A stretch of 64,000 bases of DNA from the NCBI GenBank assembly GCA_050950425.1, contig JBMNHO010000002.1, positions 496,001 through 560,000 of the forward strand. Reading direction: 5' to 3'. Of this stretch, positions 33,948 to 42,331 are shown piece by piece. The position numbers and the translations under genes were made by a program. The stretch comes from RGIG529 sp050950425. Lineage in GTDB: Bacteria; Bacillota; Clostridia; Oscillospirales; Oscillospiraceae. The notes under the pieces were generated by a model, which ran no database searches, was not told the origin of the DNA, and worked only from the letters and a program-made list of their open reading frames with translations. Within the stretch, counting starts at the first letter, position 1; the number at the start of each line of letters is the position of its first letter.

Positions 33948-34760
33948 ATGCATAAAAAAGCCCTTGCTGTCCCTTATATCGTCTGGATGGCCATTTTTGT
34001 GATATCTCCGCTGGTCTTGGTGTTGGTTTATGCCTTCACCGCCAAATCGGGCGGGTTCACGTTGGAAAACTTCGCCGGTATGCTTCAATATGCCGGGATT
34101 TTCGGAAACTCGTTTTTGTTAGCCTTTTTCGCCACGCTTATTTGCCTTGTCATCGGGTACCCCTTGGCGTGTTTTCTTGCCCGGGAGTCGGCCACCATAC
34201 GAAAAATCGCCATGATCTTTATCATGCTGCCCATGTGGATGAACTTTTTGCTGCGCACCTATGCTTGGATGTCCATTTTGGAAGACACCGGACTTTTCAA
34301 CCGGCTTCTCTCCTTTTTGGGTCTGCCCACGGTGCATATCATCAACACCAATGCAGCCGTGGTCATCGGCATGGTGTATAACTTTCTTCCTTTTATGATT
34401 TTGCCCATCTTTTCCGTCATTGAAAAAATCGACCGCAGCACCATCGAAGCGGCGCAAGACTTGGGCGCCAACGGCATGGTGGTCTTTCGCCGGGTGATCT
34501 TCCCCTTGTCCCTTCCGGGGGTTCTTTCGGGGATCACAATGGTGTTCATCCCCGCCGTTTCCACCTTTGTCATCTCCAAGCTTCTGGGCGGCGGCATGAC
34601 ATGGCTTTTGGGCGACCTCATTGAAAACCAGTTCTTGGGGAACGTGTATAATCCCCATCTCGGCTCCGCCATTTCCCTTGTCATGATGGTCATCGTCATG
34701 ATTTGTATGGCCGTGATGAACCGCTTTGGCGAGGGCGAGGAAGGAGCGGTGATTCTATGA
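33948..34760 (+). CDS. potB: Spermidine/putrescine ABC transporter permease
   Basis: The 270-aa inner-membrane permease begins MHKKALAVPYIVWMAIFVIS, with about six membrane segments and the permease EAA-type loop EAAQDLGANGMVVFRRVIFP that docks to PotA. AAGGAGG precedes 33948. Its stop overlaps potC by 4 nt. Confidence 0.95.
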   Translation: MHKKALAVPYIVWMAIFVISPLVLVLVYAFTAKSGGFTLENFAGMLQYAGIFGNSFLLAFFATLICLVIGYPLACFLARESATIRKIAMIFIMLPMWMNFLLRTYAWMSILEDTGLFNRLLSFLGLPTVHIINTNAAVVIGMVYNFLPFMILPIFSVIEKIDRSTIEAAQDLGANGMVVFRRVIFPLSLPGVLSGITMVFIPAVSTFVISKLLGGGMTWLLGDLIENQFLGNVYNPHLGSAISLVMMVIVMICMAVMNRFGEGEEGAVIL

Positions 34761-35692
34761 AAAAAAACCGGCTCGGAAGCCGCCTGTTCATGACTTTGGT
34801 GGGCGTGTTTCTTTATGCCCCTATCGCGGTGCTGATCATTTTCTCCTTCAATGCCTCCAAAAGCCGCTCCGTCTGGGCTGGCTTCACCTTTGACTGGTAC
34901 GTGCAGCTTTTCCAAAACGAGCGGATTTTGTCCGCCATCACCACTACGTTTCTCGTTTCCATTTTGTCGGCGCTCATCGCCACAGTGGTAGGTACCGCTG
35001 CCGCCATCGGGTTTTCCGCCTTTCAAAAGCGGCCCCGGAACCTGTTTTTATATGTGAATAATATCCCGCTCATCAACGCGGATATCATCACCGGCGTATC
35101 CTTAATGCTGCTGTTCGTCTTTCTGGGCGGCGCGCTGTACGGGCTCGGCGAGGGCATCAATTCCCTTTTCGGTACCGCGCTGAATTTGCGGTTTCGCCTG
35201 GGATTCGGTACGCTCCTCATGGCCCATATCACGTTTAACGTCCCTTATGTTATTTTATCGGTTATGCCAAAGCTCCGGCAGCTGGACAAAAACCTGCTGG
35301 AGGCGGCACTGGATTTGGGTGCCACACCTTGGCAGGGGTTCTGGAAGGTGGTCCTGCCGGAAATCCGGCCCGGTGTGCTCAACGGCCTTTTGATCGCCTT
35401 CACCATGTCCATTGACGACTTCGTCATCAGCTACTTCACTGCCGGCTCCGGTGTCTCCACCTTGGCAATGGAAATTTACGCCATGACCCGCAAGCGCATC
35501 AGTCCGGAGATCAATGCCATCTCCACTTTGCTCTTCCTCTTCGTTTTGATTTTGCTGATCGTCATCAACGTGCGGCAGATCCGTCAGGAACGACAGAGCC
35601 GGAAGCAGTATGCGCAGAAAGAGTCCGAACCGATGGACGAAATTGTATCAGACGAAATTATGTCCATATTGGGCGAAAGAGAAGGAGAATGA
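34757..35692 (+). CDS. potC: Spermidine/putrescine ABC transporter permease
   Basis: The 311-aa permease begins MKKNRLGSRLFMTLVGVFLY, has six membrane segments and the EAA loop EAALDLGATPWQGFWKVVLP. It pairs with PotB to form the channel. The start overlaps the potB stop (ATGA). A polar C-terminal tail of about 45 residues (RQIRQERQSRKQYAQKESEP) is longer than usual. Confidence 0.95.
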   Translation: MKKNRLGSRLFMTLVGVFLYAPIAVLIIFSFNASKSRSVWAGFTFDWYVQLFQNERILSAITTTFLVSILSALIATVVGTAAAIGFSAFQKRPRNLFLYVNNIPLINADIITGVSLMLLFVFLGGALYGLGEGINSLFGTALNLRFRLGFGTLLMAHITFNVPYVILSVMPKLRQLDKNLLEAALDLGATPWQGFWKVVLPEIRPGVLNGLLIAFTMSIDDFVISYFTAGSGVSTLAMEIYAMTRKRISPEINAISTLLFLFVLILLIVINVRQIRQERQSRKQYAQKESEPMDEIVSDEIMSILGEREGE

Positions 35693-35694
35693 AC

Positions 35695-36774
35695 ATGAAG
35701 AAAAAAATCGCATTGCTTTTGTCAGCTGCCACGCTCTGCGGCCTATGTCTCGGCCTTTCCGGTTGCGGCGGGGGCGCGAAACAGGTGGTCAACGTATACA
35801 ACTGGGGCGAGTATATTGACGAATCCATCTTTGACACATTTGAAAAAGAAACGGGCATCCATGTCAATTACAGCACCTTTGAAACAAACGAAGCCCTTTA
35901 TTCCACATTGAAAAGCGGCGGCTCCAGCTATGATGTTATCATCCCGTCCGACTATATGGTCAGCCGTATGATCCAGGAGGATATGCTGGAGGAGCTGGAC
36001 TTCGATAACATTCCCAACGCCCAGCAGATAGACTTGTCTCAGTTCAATATAAAGGAAGACGTGTTGTCCTACGACCCGGGAAATAAATATTCCGTTCCCT
36101 ATGCCTGGGGCAGCGTGGGCATCATTTATAACACCAAAAAAGTAACCGGCCCTGTGGTCGGCTGGGGCGCCCTGTTTGACGAAGCAAACAAAGGGCAGGT
36201 CTTGATGTTCAACAATTCAAGGGACGCCATCGGCCTTGCCCTGAAATACTTGGGTTATTCCCTTAATACGACAGATGAAGCGCAAATCAAAGAAGCCACG
36301 AACCTTTTGATCAGGCAAAAGGGGGGCGGCATTGTCCAGGCATATGTTATGGACCAAATTTTTGAAAAGCTAATCTCCGGGGAAGCCGCCATCGGCCCTT
36401 ACTATGCGGGAGATGCCATCACGATGATTGAAGAAAATCCGGATCTGGCCTTCTGCTCTCCCAAAGAAGGAACCAATCTGTTTTTGGACGCCATGTGTAT
36501 CCCAAAGGGCGCGGAAAACAAAGAAAACGGGGAAGCCTTCATTAACTTTATGTGTAACCCCGATATTATGGTAAAAAACGCCGATGTCACAGGTTACTGC
36601 GTTCCTTCCAAGGCAGCGTACGCGCTGTTGGACGAGGAAACACAGGAAAATACCATTGCGTATCCCAGTGAAACAGCTATGGAAAACATGGAAGCGTTTA
36701 CGAATCTGCCGGAGCATATCCTCGCTCTGTATGACAGCGAATGGTCTCGTCTGACCACTGCGAAAGCAGGTTAA
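35695..36774 (+). CDS. potD: Spermidine/putrescine-binding lipoprotein
   Basis: The protein (about 359 aa) has a lipoprotein signal with LGLSGCGGG, so it is tethered outside the membrane. It then reads VVNVYNWGEYIDESIFDTFE, the hallmark opening of polyamine-binding PotD/PotF proteins, with IIPSDYMVSRM and PYYAGDAITMIEENPDLAF in the ligand cleft. Two ATGs (35689, 35695) are possible; AAGGAG is at the right distance for 35695. Confidence 0.95.
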   Translation: MKKKIALLLSAATLCGLCLGLSGCGGGAKQVVNVYNWGEYIDESIFDTFEKETGIHVNYSTFETNEALYSTLKSGGSSYDVIIPSDYMVSRMIQEDMLEELDFDNIPNAQQIDLSQFNIKEDVLSYDPGNKYSVPYAWGSVGIIYNTKKVTGPVVGWGALFDEANKGQVLMFNNSRDAIGLALKYLGYSLNTTDEAQIKEATNLLIRQKGGGIVQAYVMDQIFEKLISGEAAIGPYYAGDAITMIEENPDLAFCSPKEGTNLFLDAMCIPKGAENKENGEAFINFMCNPDIMVKNADVTGYCVPSKAAYALLDEETQENTIAYPSETAMENMEAFTNLPEHILALYDSEWSRLTTAKAG

Positions 36775-36861
36775 TTCCAAAACATCTTCACCCCGGCCGC
36801 TCTTTTTGCCGATCCGGGGCCACTATACTCCCCTGGGGAGGAACAGAAAGGAATATCACAT

Positions 36862-37257
36862 ATGATCTCCATTGGTTTAAAAGGAAGAGCAGATTCCGTT
36901 GTGACAGAGGCAAACACCGCCACTGCCGCCTGCTCCGGCGCCCTACCGGTATACGGCACCCCTTTTATGATTGCTCTGATGGAGCAGGCGGCCTTCTCCT
37001 CTTTGGAGCCGCATTTGGCGGAGGGCGAAAGCACCGTCGGCACAAAGCTGGAAGTGACCCATCTGGCCGCCACGCCTATCGGAATGCGCGTTTGGGCAGA
37101 ATGCACGGTAACAGACGTGGACCGGAAGCGGATCGTCCTTGCCGTTGCGGCATATGATGAAACCGGAAAAATCGGTGAAGGCACCCACGAGCGGTTCATC
37201 GTCCGCGCCCAGGCGTTTTTGGAAAAAACAAGCGCCAAACTGAAAGGGGCAAAATAG
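36862..37257 (+). CDS. Hotdog-fold thioesterase (FlK-like)
   Basis: The 131-aa protein contains YGTPFMIALMEQAAFSSLEP, the central helix of hotdog thioesterases of the FlK type, and VGTKLEVTHLAATPIGMRVW followed by GEGTHERFIV. It would hydrolyse an acyl-CoA in the cytoplasm; the substrate is unknown. GAGGAACAGAAAGG precedes the start. Only one base separates its stop from the ybaK-like gene, suggesting joint translation. Confidence 0.85.
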   Translation: MISIGLKGRADSVVTEANTATAACSGALPVYGTPFMIALMEQAAFSSLEPHLAEGESTVGTKLEVTHLAATPIGMRVWAECTVTDVDRKRIVLAVAAYDETGKIGEGTHERFIVRAQAFLEKTSAKLKGAK

Positions 37258-37258
37258 C

Positions 37259-37807
37259 ATGTCCGTTGAGAAAGTGCGTTCTCATTTTCGCCGTCTGGGT
37301 CGGGAGGTAGAGATCTTGGAGTGCGCTGTCTCCAGCGCCACTGTGGAGCTTGCCGCCCAAGCCTTCGGTGTCCCGCCGGAGCAAATCGCCAAAACCCTCT
37401 CCTTCCGGATGAAAGATGGGGACTGCCTTCTTTTGGTGGCGGCGGGAGACGCCAAGATTGACAACAAGGCATTTAAAGCGCAGTTTCAAACAAAGGCCAA
37501 AATGCTCACCCCGCCGGAGGTAGAGGCAGAAACGGGGCATACCGTGGGCGGTGTTTGCCCGTTTGCCCTCCCGGAAACGGGGGTGTGGGTCTACCTGGAT
37601 GTATCTCTCCAGCGGTTTGAAACGGTTTTTCCCGCCGCCGGCAGCGCGCATTCCGCCATCCCGCTGACGTGTGCCCAACTGTACGACGATTCCGGCGCCC
37701 TGGGCTGGGTAGATGTATGCAAGGGCTGGCAGAAGGAAGAAGCAGATCCGGCATCCGCCGGACCACCGGTTCACACAACGCCTTCATTTATCAACACGCC
37801 CAGATAG
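37259..37807 (+). CDS. ybaK: YbaK/EbsC-family aminoacyl-tRNA deacylase
   Basis: The 182-aa protein starts MSVEKVRSHFRRLGREVEIL and contains FGVPPEQIAKTLSFRMKDGD and KIDNKAFKAQF, the substrate-binding Lys region of the YbaK/ProX superfamily. GHTVGGVCPFALPETGVWVY carries the conserved GGVCPF loop. It probably edits mischarged Cys- or Ala-tRNA(Pro). It is cotranscribed with the thioesterase. Confidence 0.9.
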   Translation: MSVEKVRSHFRRLGREVEILECAVSSATVELAAQAFGVPPEQIAKTLSFRMKDGDCLLLVAAGDAKIDNKAFKAQFQTKAKMLTPPEVEAETGHTVGGVCPFALPETGVWVYLDVSLQRFETVFPAAGSAHSAIPLTCAQLYDDSGALGWVDVCKGWQKEEADPASAGPPVHTTPSFINTPR

Positions 37808-37901
37808 GGTGGCCCAGCGGCGTGACACGCCGTTTGTTTGAAACACCCAAATCGCCGTAATCCGGCGATATGCCAATAGCGGGAAGAAAGGAAGCCATGT
37901 C

Positions 37902-38726
37902 ATGGAACTAAATGCCAACAGCGGAAAACAAGTCGCCATCCAGGTAGACGGCGCTTTTTACGATCGATATGCCATCAAGACGCATTTTGTCAAAATCGGA
38001 GAAGATTATGTCTCTTTGGTGGAACAATATGTAAAGCCCTCTTATCAGGCGGGAGATTTTCTCTCCATCAGCGAAAAAATCATTGCCCTATGTCAAGAAC
38101 GGGTGGTGTATAAAAAAGATATGAAGCTCAGCCGTCTGGCAAAGTTTTTGTCCCGGTTCGCCGCCAGCAGCAGCGCCGGCCTCGGTGTGGACAGCCCCTG
38201 GAAAATGCAGTTCGCCATTGATCTTTGCGGCCGGTGGCGGGTGTTTTGGGCTGCCGTGGCAGGCGGTTTTGGCAAGCTGTTTGGGAAAAAGGGTGTGTTT
38301 TATCGTATCGTGGGCATGGAGGTAACAGGCCTTGACGGGTTTTATGATCATGTTTTTGCGGAATACGGCAATTATGGCATCCGCATTCCGGAGGATCCCG
38401 ATGGTGTCTGCAACGAAATTGAGGAAAAAACCGGCATCCCTTGTATGATCGTGGACGCCAATGATTTGACCATTGAAATCTTGGGCCATGGCGATCAAAG
38501 CTCTTATACGAACGAACAAATGGCGGCCTTGATCCGAGACAACCCCGCCGGCCAGTCGGACGAACTGACTCCATTTGTCTTGATCCGCCCGGCAGCGGCT
38601 CCGACAGAGCCCTTGCCGGGGTCCGAGCCTCAACCAGAATCGGCGCCGGCGTCCGAGTCTGAATGCGAGTCGGACTCCGAAACCGCCAAACCGGAAGAAA
38701 CAAATCCGGACGCTTCTATAGAATGA
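37902..38726 (+). CDS. F420-0:L-glutamate ligase-fold protein
   Basis: The 274-aa protein contains YQAGDFLSISEKIIALCQER, then GLGVDSPWKMQFAIDLCGRW, and later GSFYDHVFAEYG-like (LDGFYDHVFAEYGNYGIRIP) and MIVDANDLTIEILGHGD. These match the CofE/F420 gamma-glutamyl ligase domain. A 45-residue acidic, proline-rich tail (PGSEPQPESAPASESECESD) follows. No other F420 gene is in the window, so the true substrate may be different. GAAAGGAAG precedes the ATG. Confidence 0.75.
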   Translation: MELNANSGKQVAIQVDGAFYDRYAIKTHFVKIGEDYVSLVEQYVKPSYQAGDFLSISEKIIALCQERVVYKKDMKLSRLAKFLSRFAASSSAGLGVDSPWKMQFAIDLCGRWRVFWAAVAGGFGKLFGKKGVFYRIVGMEVTGLDGFYDHVFAEYGNYGIRIPEDPDGVCNEIEEKTGIPCMIVDANDLTIEILGHGDQSSYTNEQMAALIRDNPAGQSDELTPFVLIRPAAAPTEPLPGSEPQPESAPASESECESDSETAKPEETNPDASIE

Positions 38727-38729
38727 TAA

Positions 38730-38762
38730 AAAAACTCACCCCCTGCCCATGGGCAGGGGGTG
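38730..38762 (-). terminator. Terminator after the RluA-type gene
   Basis: A perfect 12-bp stem CACCCCCTGCCC/GGGCAGGGGGTG (38737-38748 with 38751-38762) has a T7 run on the minus strand. It may also slow plus-strand transcripts from the F420-ligase-like gene. Confidence 0.8.
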
Positions 38763-38800
38763 TTCATATAAACCGTAATTATGATATGACATTTTGCGAT

Positions 38801-39778
38801 TCAGGCATGATGCGTGAAAAACTGCTTTAAAAATCCTGTCTCATCTCCCGAAAAAACAGTGCCGTTCAGCGGCTCCAGGCACCCGGCGGGCGTCTCAAAC
38901 GAAAACACAAGCCGGACGGCATACAGTGCCTGTCGTTTTTGTCTGCGCTTTCGGTTTTCTTTTTCGCTGCCATATTTGCCGTCACCCAAAAGGGGGTGTC
39001 CCGCCGCGGCAAACTGGGCACGGATCTGGTGCGTCCTCCCGGTGATCAGTCGGCAGCGCAGCAGAGAAAGCCCGTCTTTTTCCTCCAGCGTTTCATACTC
39101 CGTCTGGGCAAACAATCCGCCGGGTATTTTGTTTGAAAAAACCGTCACCCTGTTTTTCTGCGGGTCTTTTTTCAAATATCCGGTCAGCGTCCCCTGCCGG
39201 GGAGACATCTGCCCATAAACCACACAGAGATAATATTTCCCAATCTCCCGGTCCTTTATCTTCTGGTTCATCACCCGCAGCGCCTCGGCCGTCTTGGCGG
39301 CAATGACCAGTCCCCCGGTGTTTCGGTCGATCCGATGGCAGAGCGCCGGGGCAAACGCCTGCTCCCGCTGGGGGTCCCACGCGTTTGTTTGATATAAATA
39401 TGCCTTGATGTAATTGATCAAGGTATGGGCCGTCTCTGTTTTGTCCGGCTGAACAGGGATCCCCGGCGGCTTGTCCACAATCAAAAGGTGTTTATCTTCG
39501 TAGACAATCGGAAGCGATGTCTCCCCCAGGTTTAAAAAGGCCCGGGTGCCCTCTCCCCGCACGGGAGGCTCCAGCCATTGATCCGGCAGATAGATCTGCA
39601 CCAGATCCCCGGGCAATAAACGCTGGTCCCCTTTCGGCTTTTTCCGGTTTACTTTCAGGTTGTTCTGCCGTATGGCTTTCTGGATCACAGGTTGGGTCAT
39701 GCGGGGCAGCGCCTTCCCCAAAAACCGATCCAGCCGCTGTCCTGCATCATTTTCCCGTATGGTCAGTTCTTTCAACAT
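38801..39778 (-). CDS. RluA-family pseudouridine synthase
   Basis: The 325-aa protein starts MLKELTIRENDAGQRLDRFL with an S4 RNA-binding domain (PVIQKAIRQNNLKVNRKKPK). The catalytic HRIDRNTGGLVIAAKTAEAL follows, with the active Asp near residue 152, and RLITGRTHQIRAQFAAAGHP with GDGKYG lies near the end. It isomerises uridines in 23S rRNA (RluC/RluD type); the exact positions cannot be told. It is transcribed alone, convergent with the F420-ligase-like gene. Confidence 0.93.
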   Translation of the reverse strand: MLKELTIRENDAGQRLDRFLGKALPRMTQPVIQKAIRQNNLKVNRKKPKGDQRLLPGDLVQIYLPDQWLEPPVRGEGTRAFLNLGETSLPIVYEDKHLLIVDKPPGIPVQPDKTETAHTLINYIKAYLYQTNAWDPQREQAFAPALCHRIDRNTGGLVIAAKTAEALRVMNQKIKDREIGKYYLCVVYGQMSPRQGTLTGYLKKDPQKNRVTVFSNKIPGGLFAQTEYETLEEKDGLSLLRCRLITGRTHQIRAQFAAAGHPLLGDGKYGSEKENRKRRQKRQALYAVRLVFSFETPAGCLEPLNGTVFSGDETGFLKQFFTHHA

Positions 39779-39897
39779 TCCGTCTCCCCTCGGTGATGGA
39801 TATCAGCAGTATACCACATCCCGGGCCAAAGAAAAAGAGATTTGAAAAAAGTGCGAATGATGTCGAATCTTTTCTTATAAAATCTGGCAGAAACCAT

Positions 39898-39926
39898 TTG
39901 ACTTTTCTCGTCATTTCAAGTATAAT
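39898..39926 (+). promoter_or_regulatory. Promoter of yceD-rpmF
   Basis: TTGACT (39898-39903), a 17-bp spacer and a perfect TATAAT (39921-39926), ending 30 bp before the yceD start. Confidence 0.88.
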
Positions 39927-39955
39927 TCATCTCGTACCATTGTGCGAGGTGTGTC

Positions 39956-40483
39956 ATGTATTTGGATTTGAACACAATCATCAATACGCCCGGGGGGTCT
40001 CTTCCCTTTTCCGCCTCCTTTGATTTGTCGGAGTTGGAGTTTTTTGGGGAGCATCCCATCCGCGAGCCGCTCTTGGTAGAAGGCGTGGTGCGCAATAGGG
40101 CCGGCGCTCTCGTGTTGACGGCACGTCTGGAAACAGACTTGCATTTGGTCTGCGATCGGTGTGCGCAGCCCTTCGTCCGGAAAAAGGTTGTACCACTGGA
40201 AACCCTTTTGGCCACATCTTTGGAAAACGAAGATGCGGCTGATGACGTGTATTTGCTGAATGGGACAGTGCTCCCCTTGGAGGAACTGGTCCAAACTGCG
40301 TTCGTCCTGGAAATGGATACAAAACACTTGTGTTCCGAAGCGTGCAAAGGCCTTTGTCCCCGGTGCGGGAAAAACCTGAACGAGGAGTCGTGCCTTTGCC
40401 AACGGGAACCCGATCCGCGGCTCGCTGCCTTGACGCAGCTTTTGAACCAAGGAGATGGACCAGAACCGCAAGACCCAACCTAG
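39956..40483 (+). CDS. yceD: YceD family (DUF177) protein
   Basis: The 175-aa protein has the DUF177 landmarks: LTARLETDLHLVCDRCAQPF with a CxxC, and near the end CSEACKGLCPRCGKNLNEES with further paired cysteines, probably a metal site. YceD is regularly encoded just before ribosomal protein L32 and is linked to 23S rRNA maturation in other bacteria. Here rpmF follows after 49 nt. The start has a poor ribosome binding site (CGAGGTGTGTC). Confidence 0.9.
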   Translation: MYLDLNTIINTPGGSLPFSASFDLSELEFFGEHPIREPLLVEGVVRNRAGALVLTARLETDLHLVCDRCAQPFVRKKVVPLETLLATSLENEDAADDVYLLNGTVLPLEELVQTAFVLEMDTKHLCSEACKGLCPRCGKNLNEESCLCQREPDPRLAALTQLLNQGDGPEPQDPT

Positions 40484-40532
40484 CCCCCCTGCCATGCGGC
40501 TTCTGAATTTTGCGCCAAGGAGGTGTCATATC

Positions 40533-40724
40533 ATGGCGGTACCAAAAGGGAAATTGTCAAAAGCAAGAAGAGATAAGCGGCGTAGCTCCCACTGGAAGCT
40601 CGAATCACCGAGTCTTACAACATGCCCGAAGTGCGGCGCTTATCGTCTGCCCCATAGAATCTGCAAGTCCTGCTGGACTTATAAAGATCGCTCATATGGC
40701 TCTGCTGCAGCCGCAGCAAAATGA
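40533..40724 (+). CDS. rpmF: Ribosomal protein L32
   Basis: The 63-aa protein MAVPKGKLSKARRDKRRSSH... is a canonical L32 with two cysteine pairs (CPKCGAYRLPHRICKSC), so it is the zinc-binding form. AAGGAGG is 9 nt before the ATG. A terminator follows directly. The fatty-acid genes that often follow rpmF are about 4 kb away here. Confidence 0.97.
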   Translation: MAVPKGKLSKARRDKRRSSHWKLESPSLTTCPKCGAYRLPHRICKSCWTYKDRSYGSAAAAAK

Positions 40725-40727
40725 GTC

Positions 40728-40758
40728 AAAAAGTGTCCTGCACGGCAGGGCACTTTTT
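40728..40758 (+). terminator. Terminator of yceD-rpmF
   Basis: AAAAAGTG (40728-40735) pairs with CACTTTTT (40751-40758) around a CCTG/CAGG inner stem. Confidence 0.8.
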
Positions 40759-41423
40759 CATCTCTAGGCTTCTCCTCTTATTTCGACAATAAGAGACATT
40801 TGGTTCGACAAAAAGGGTCAATCTTCGACGCCATTTGACGCAGTGTCGGATGTCCGTCCCAGAATATGCCGTTCTCTGAAAACGCCCCGTCCGGTGCCTG
40901 GAGCATGCTGCAACTCGGTGCCATTTCCCTTTCCGTAAAAAATTGCCTGTTGCTGCACGAAACGCCGCTTGGAAAAGGGCTGTTTTATACACGCATTTTC
41001 CGGTGGGACAGGCCATTTAAAGCATGGTGAATTAACAATGCCCTAGGGGTTGTTTTGGCCGATAGGGGCGAAAGCAGGCGACTTTGCCGGGCAGCCGTTC
41101 TTTTGTGCAATGCGGCCAATTGCGTTTACAGGCTTTTTGTCGGCTCCCGGTGCGTATTTTTTCTTTTTATGTAATTTATTGTAAAAGGCGGTGGAACATA
41201 CATGCACAACAATAACGTTACCTTTCTACGGCCAATGGCCGCGGGAAGAGCCGCACTTGGCGGCTCTCGAGCGGAAACCAGCTGTCTCGGCGCAGGTCGG
41301 AGACAGCGCGTTGTAAAAACCCGGATGCGCGCACCTTGGGAGCAGCGGGAACAGGAAGAAGCAAACTTGACAAGAGAGGAAACCGAAAAACAATCATCAA
41401 AATATATTGCACGGAGGCCAACT
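40759..41423 (+). other. Long non-coding region with a hairpin-rich leader
   Basis: No protein-like frame, although one frame is open from 41202. In its last 200 nt two perfect 8-bp hairpins stand side by side: AGAGCCGC/GCGGCTCT (41248-41268) and GCTGTCTC/GAGACAGC (41281-41307). A third pairing, GCGCG/CGCGC, follows near 41308-41335. They look like a structured 5' leader of the small gene at 41424. I do not recognise a riboswitch family. Confidence 0.45.
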
Positions 41424-41621
41424 ATGCCAAATTACAAAGAGATGTACATACAAAGTTTCAACGCTATGACAGATGCCATCCATGCGCTGCAAAACAAACA
41501 ATTTGACGCAGCCATGAAGATTTTAAAAGCCGCCCAGCTCAAAGCAGAGGAAACATATATAAAGGAAGAGAAGCAGGAAACGGTGTTCTACATCTATGGT
41601 GCCGAACATGTGACAAAGTAG
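41424..41621 (+). CDS. Small conserved-looking protein, unknown function
   Basis: A 65-aa protein MPNYKEMYIQSFNAMTDAIH... predicted to be two helices (ALQNKQFDAAMKILKAAQLK). GGAGG lies 7 nt before the ATG, and a strong terminator follows 2 nt after the stop, so it is very likely expressed as a single small transcript. The open frame extends 74 codons upstream, but that part has no protein-like composition. No family recognised. Confidence 0.75.
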   Translation: MPNYKEMYIQSFNAMTDAIHALQNKQFDAAMKILKAAQLKAEETYIKEEKQETVFYIYGAEHVTK

Positions 41622-41623
41622 CC

Positions 41624-41662
41624 AAAAAGCCCGCCTTTTCCAAGGGAAAAGGCGGGCTTTTT
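41624..41662 (+). terminator. Terminator after the small gene
   Basis: A perfect 18-bp stem AAAAAGCCCGCCTTTTCC / GGAAAAGGCGGGCTTTTT with a 3-nt loop, followed by TCTTTG. Confidence 0.92.
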
Positions 41663-41778
41663 CTTTGCGGCTTTTGAACACATACCAGGCCTTACCGCAT
41701 ATAGCGTCTGGGGAGCGGAGTTAAATCTTCATGTCGAAAAACGACATTGTCTGCCTATTTCCCTCCCTCGCGCAAGGC

Positions 41779-41812
41779 AAAAATTCACCGCCCCGAATTC
41801 GAGGCGGTGAAT
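41779..41812 (-). terminator. Terminator of trxA
   Basis: ATTCACCGCC/GGCGGTGAAT (10 bp, 41783-41792 with 41803-41812), followed on the minus strand by a T5 run. Confidence 0.85.
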
Positions 41813-41816
41813 GGAA

Positions 41817-42134
41817 TCACAGTGCTTGTTCCATCATTTTTTTGATTTCTTCTTTCGGGCGAACCCCCACAAGCTTCTGCACCACTTCTCCGTTTTTGAC
41901 CAAGACCATGGTGGGAATGCTGGCTACCTGGAAAGCTGATGCCAATTCCGGCTGTTCGTCTACATTGACCTTGCAGACCTTAACACCCTTCACTTCTTCT
42001 GCAAGCTGGTCAATCACTGGGCCAAGCATGCCGCAAGGGCCACACCAGACAGCGAAAAAGTCGACCAATACGGGGATGCTGGATTCTTTTACTTCCTTTT
42101 GGAAATTTTCCTTCGTTACGGCGAGAACAGACAT
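41817..42134 (-). CDS. trxA: Thioredoxin
   Basis: The 105-aa protein starts MSVLAVTKENFQKEVKESSI and has the thioredoxin core FAVWCGPCGMLGPVIDQLAE (active site WCGPC) and the cis-Pro region ASIPTMVLVKNGEVVQKLVG. It is a cytoplasmic disulfide reductase. AAGGAAG precedes 42134. It is a single-gene unit with its own terminator. Confidence 0.96.
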   Translation of the reverse strand: MSVLAVTKENFQKEVKESSIPVLVDFFAVWCGPCGMLGPVIDQLAEEVKGVKVCKVNVDEQPELASAFQVASIPTMVLVKNGEVVQKLVGVRPKEEIKKMMEQAL

Positions 42135-42203
42135 TTCAACACTTCCTTTTCTCATTTATTGTTTCTTTTTATTGTATGATACCTTAGTTTATCATATGAT
42201 TCC

Positions 42204-42216
42204 GTGATTTAGTCAC
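42204..42216. promoter_or_regulatory. Perfect palindrome in the trxA promoter region
   Basis: GTGATTTAGTCAC is a 13-bp palindrome overlapping a candidate -35 (TTGTGA on the minus strand), with TATGAT 16 bp further on. It could be an operator, for example for a redox-responsive regulator; this is inference. Confidence 0.4.
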
Positions 42217-42331
42217 AAATTTGGCGTGTGGTCCCTTTTCTGGCAGGAAAAGGAGCCGAAATCGTCCCAATGTTTTGTCCCGCCTCTTCTTTTTGCAGAA
42301 AAAGGCTTCGCCGTGCCCTCTCCCCGCTGTT

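Noticed and set aside
41202..41423. N-terminal extension of the 65-aa protein
   Set aside because: The extra 74 residues are arginine- and alanine-rich noise over perfect hairpins, and GGAGG directly precedes the internal ATG at 41424.
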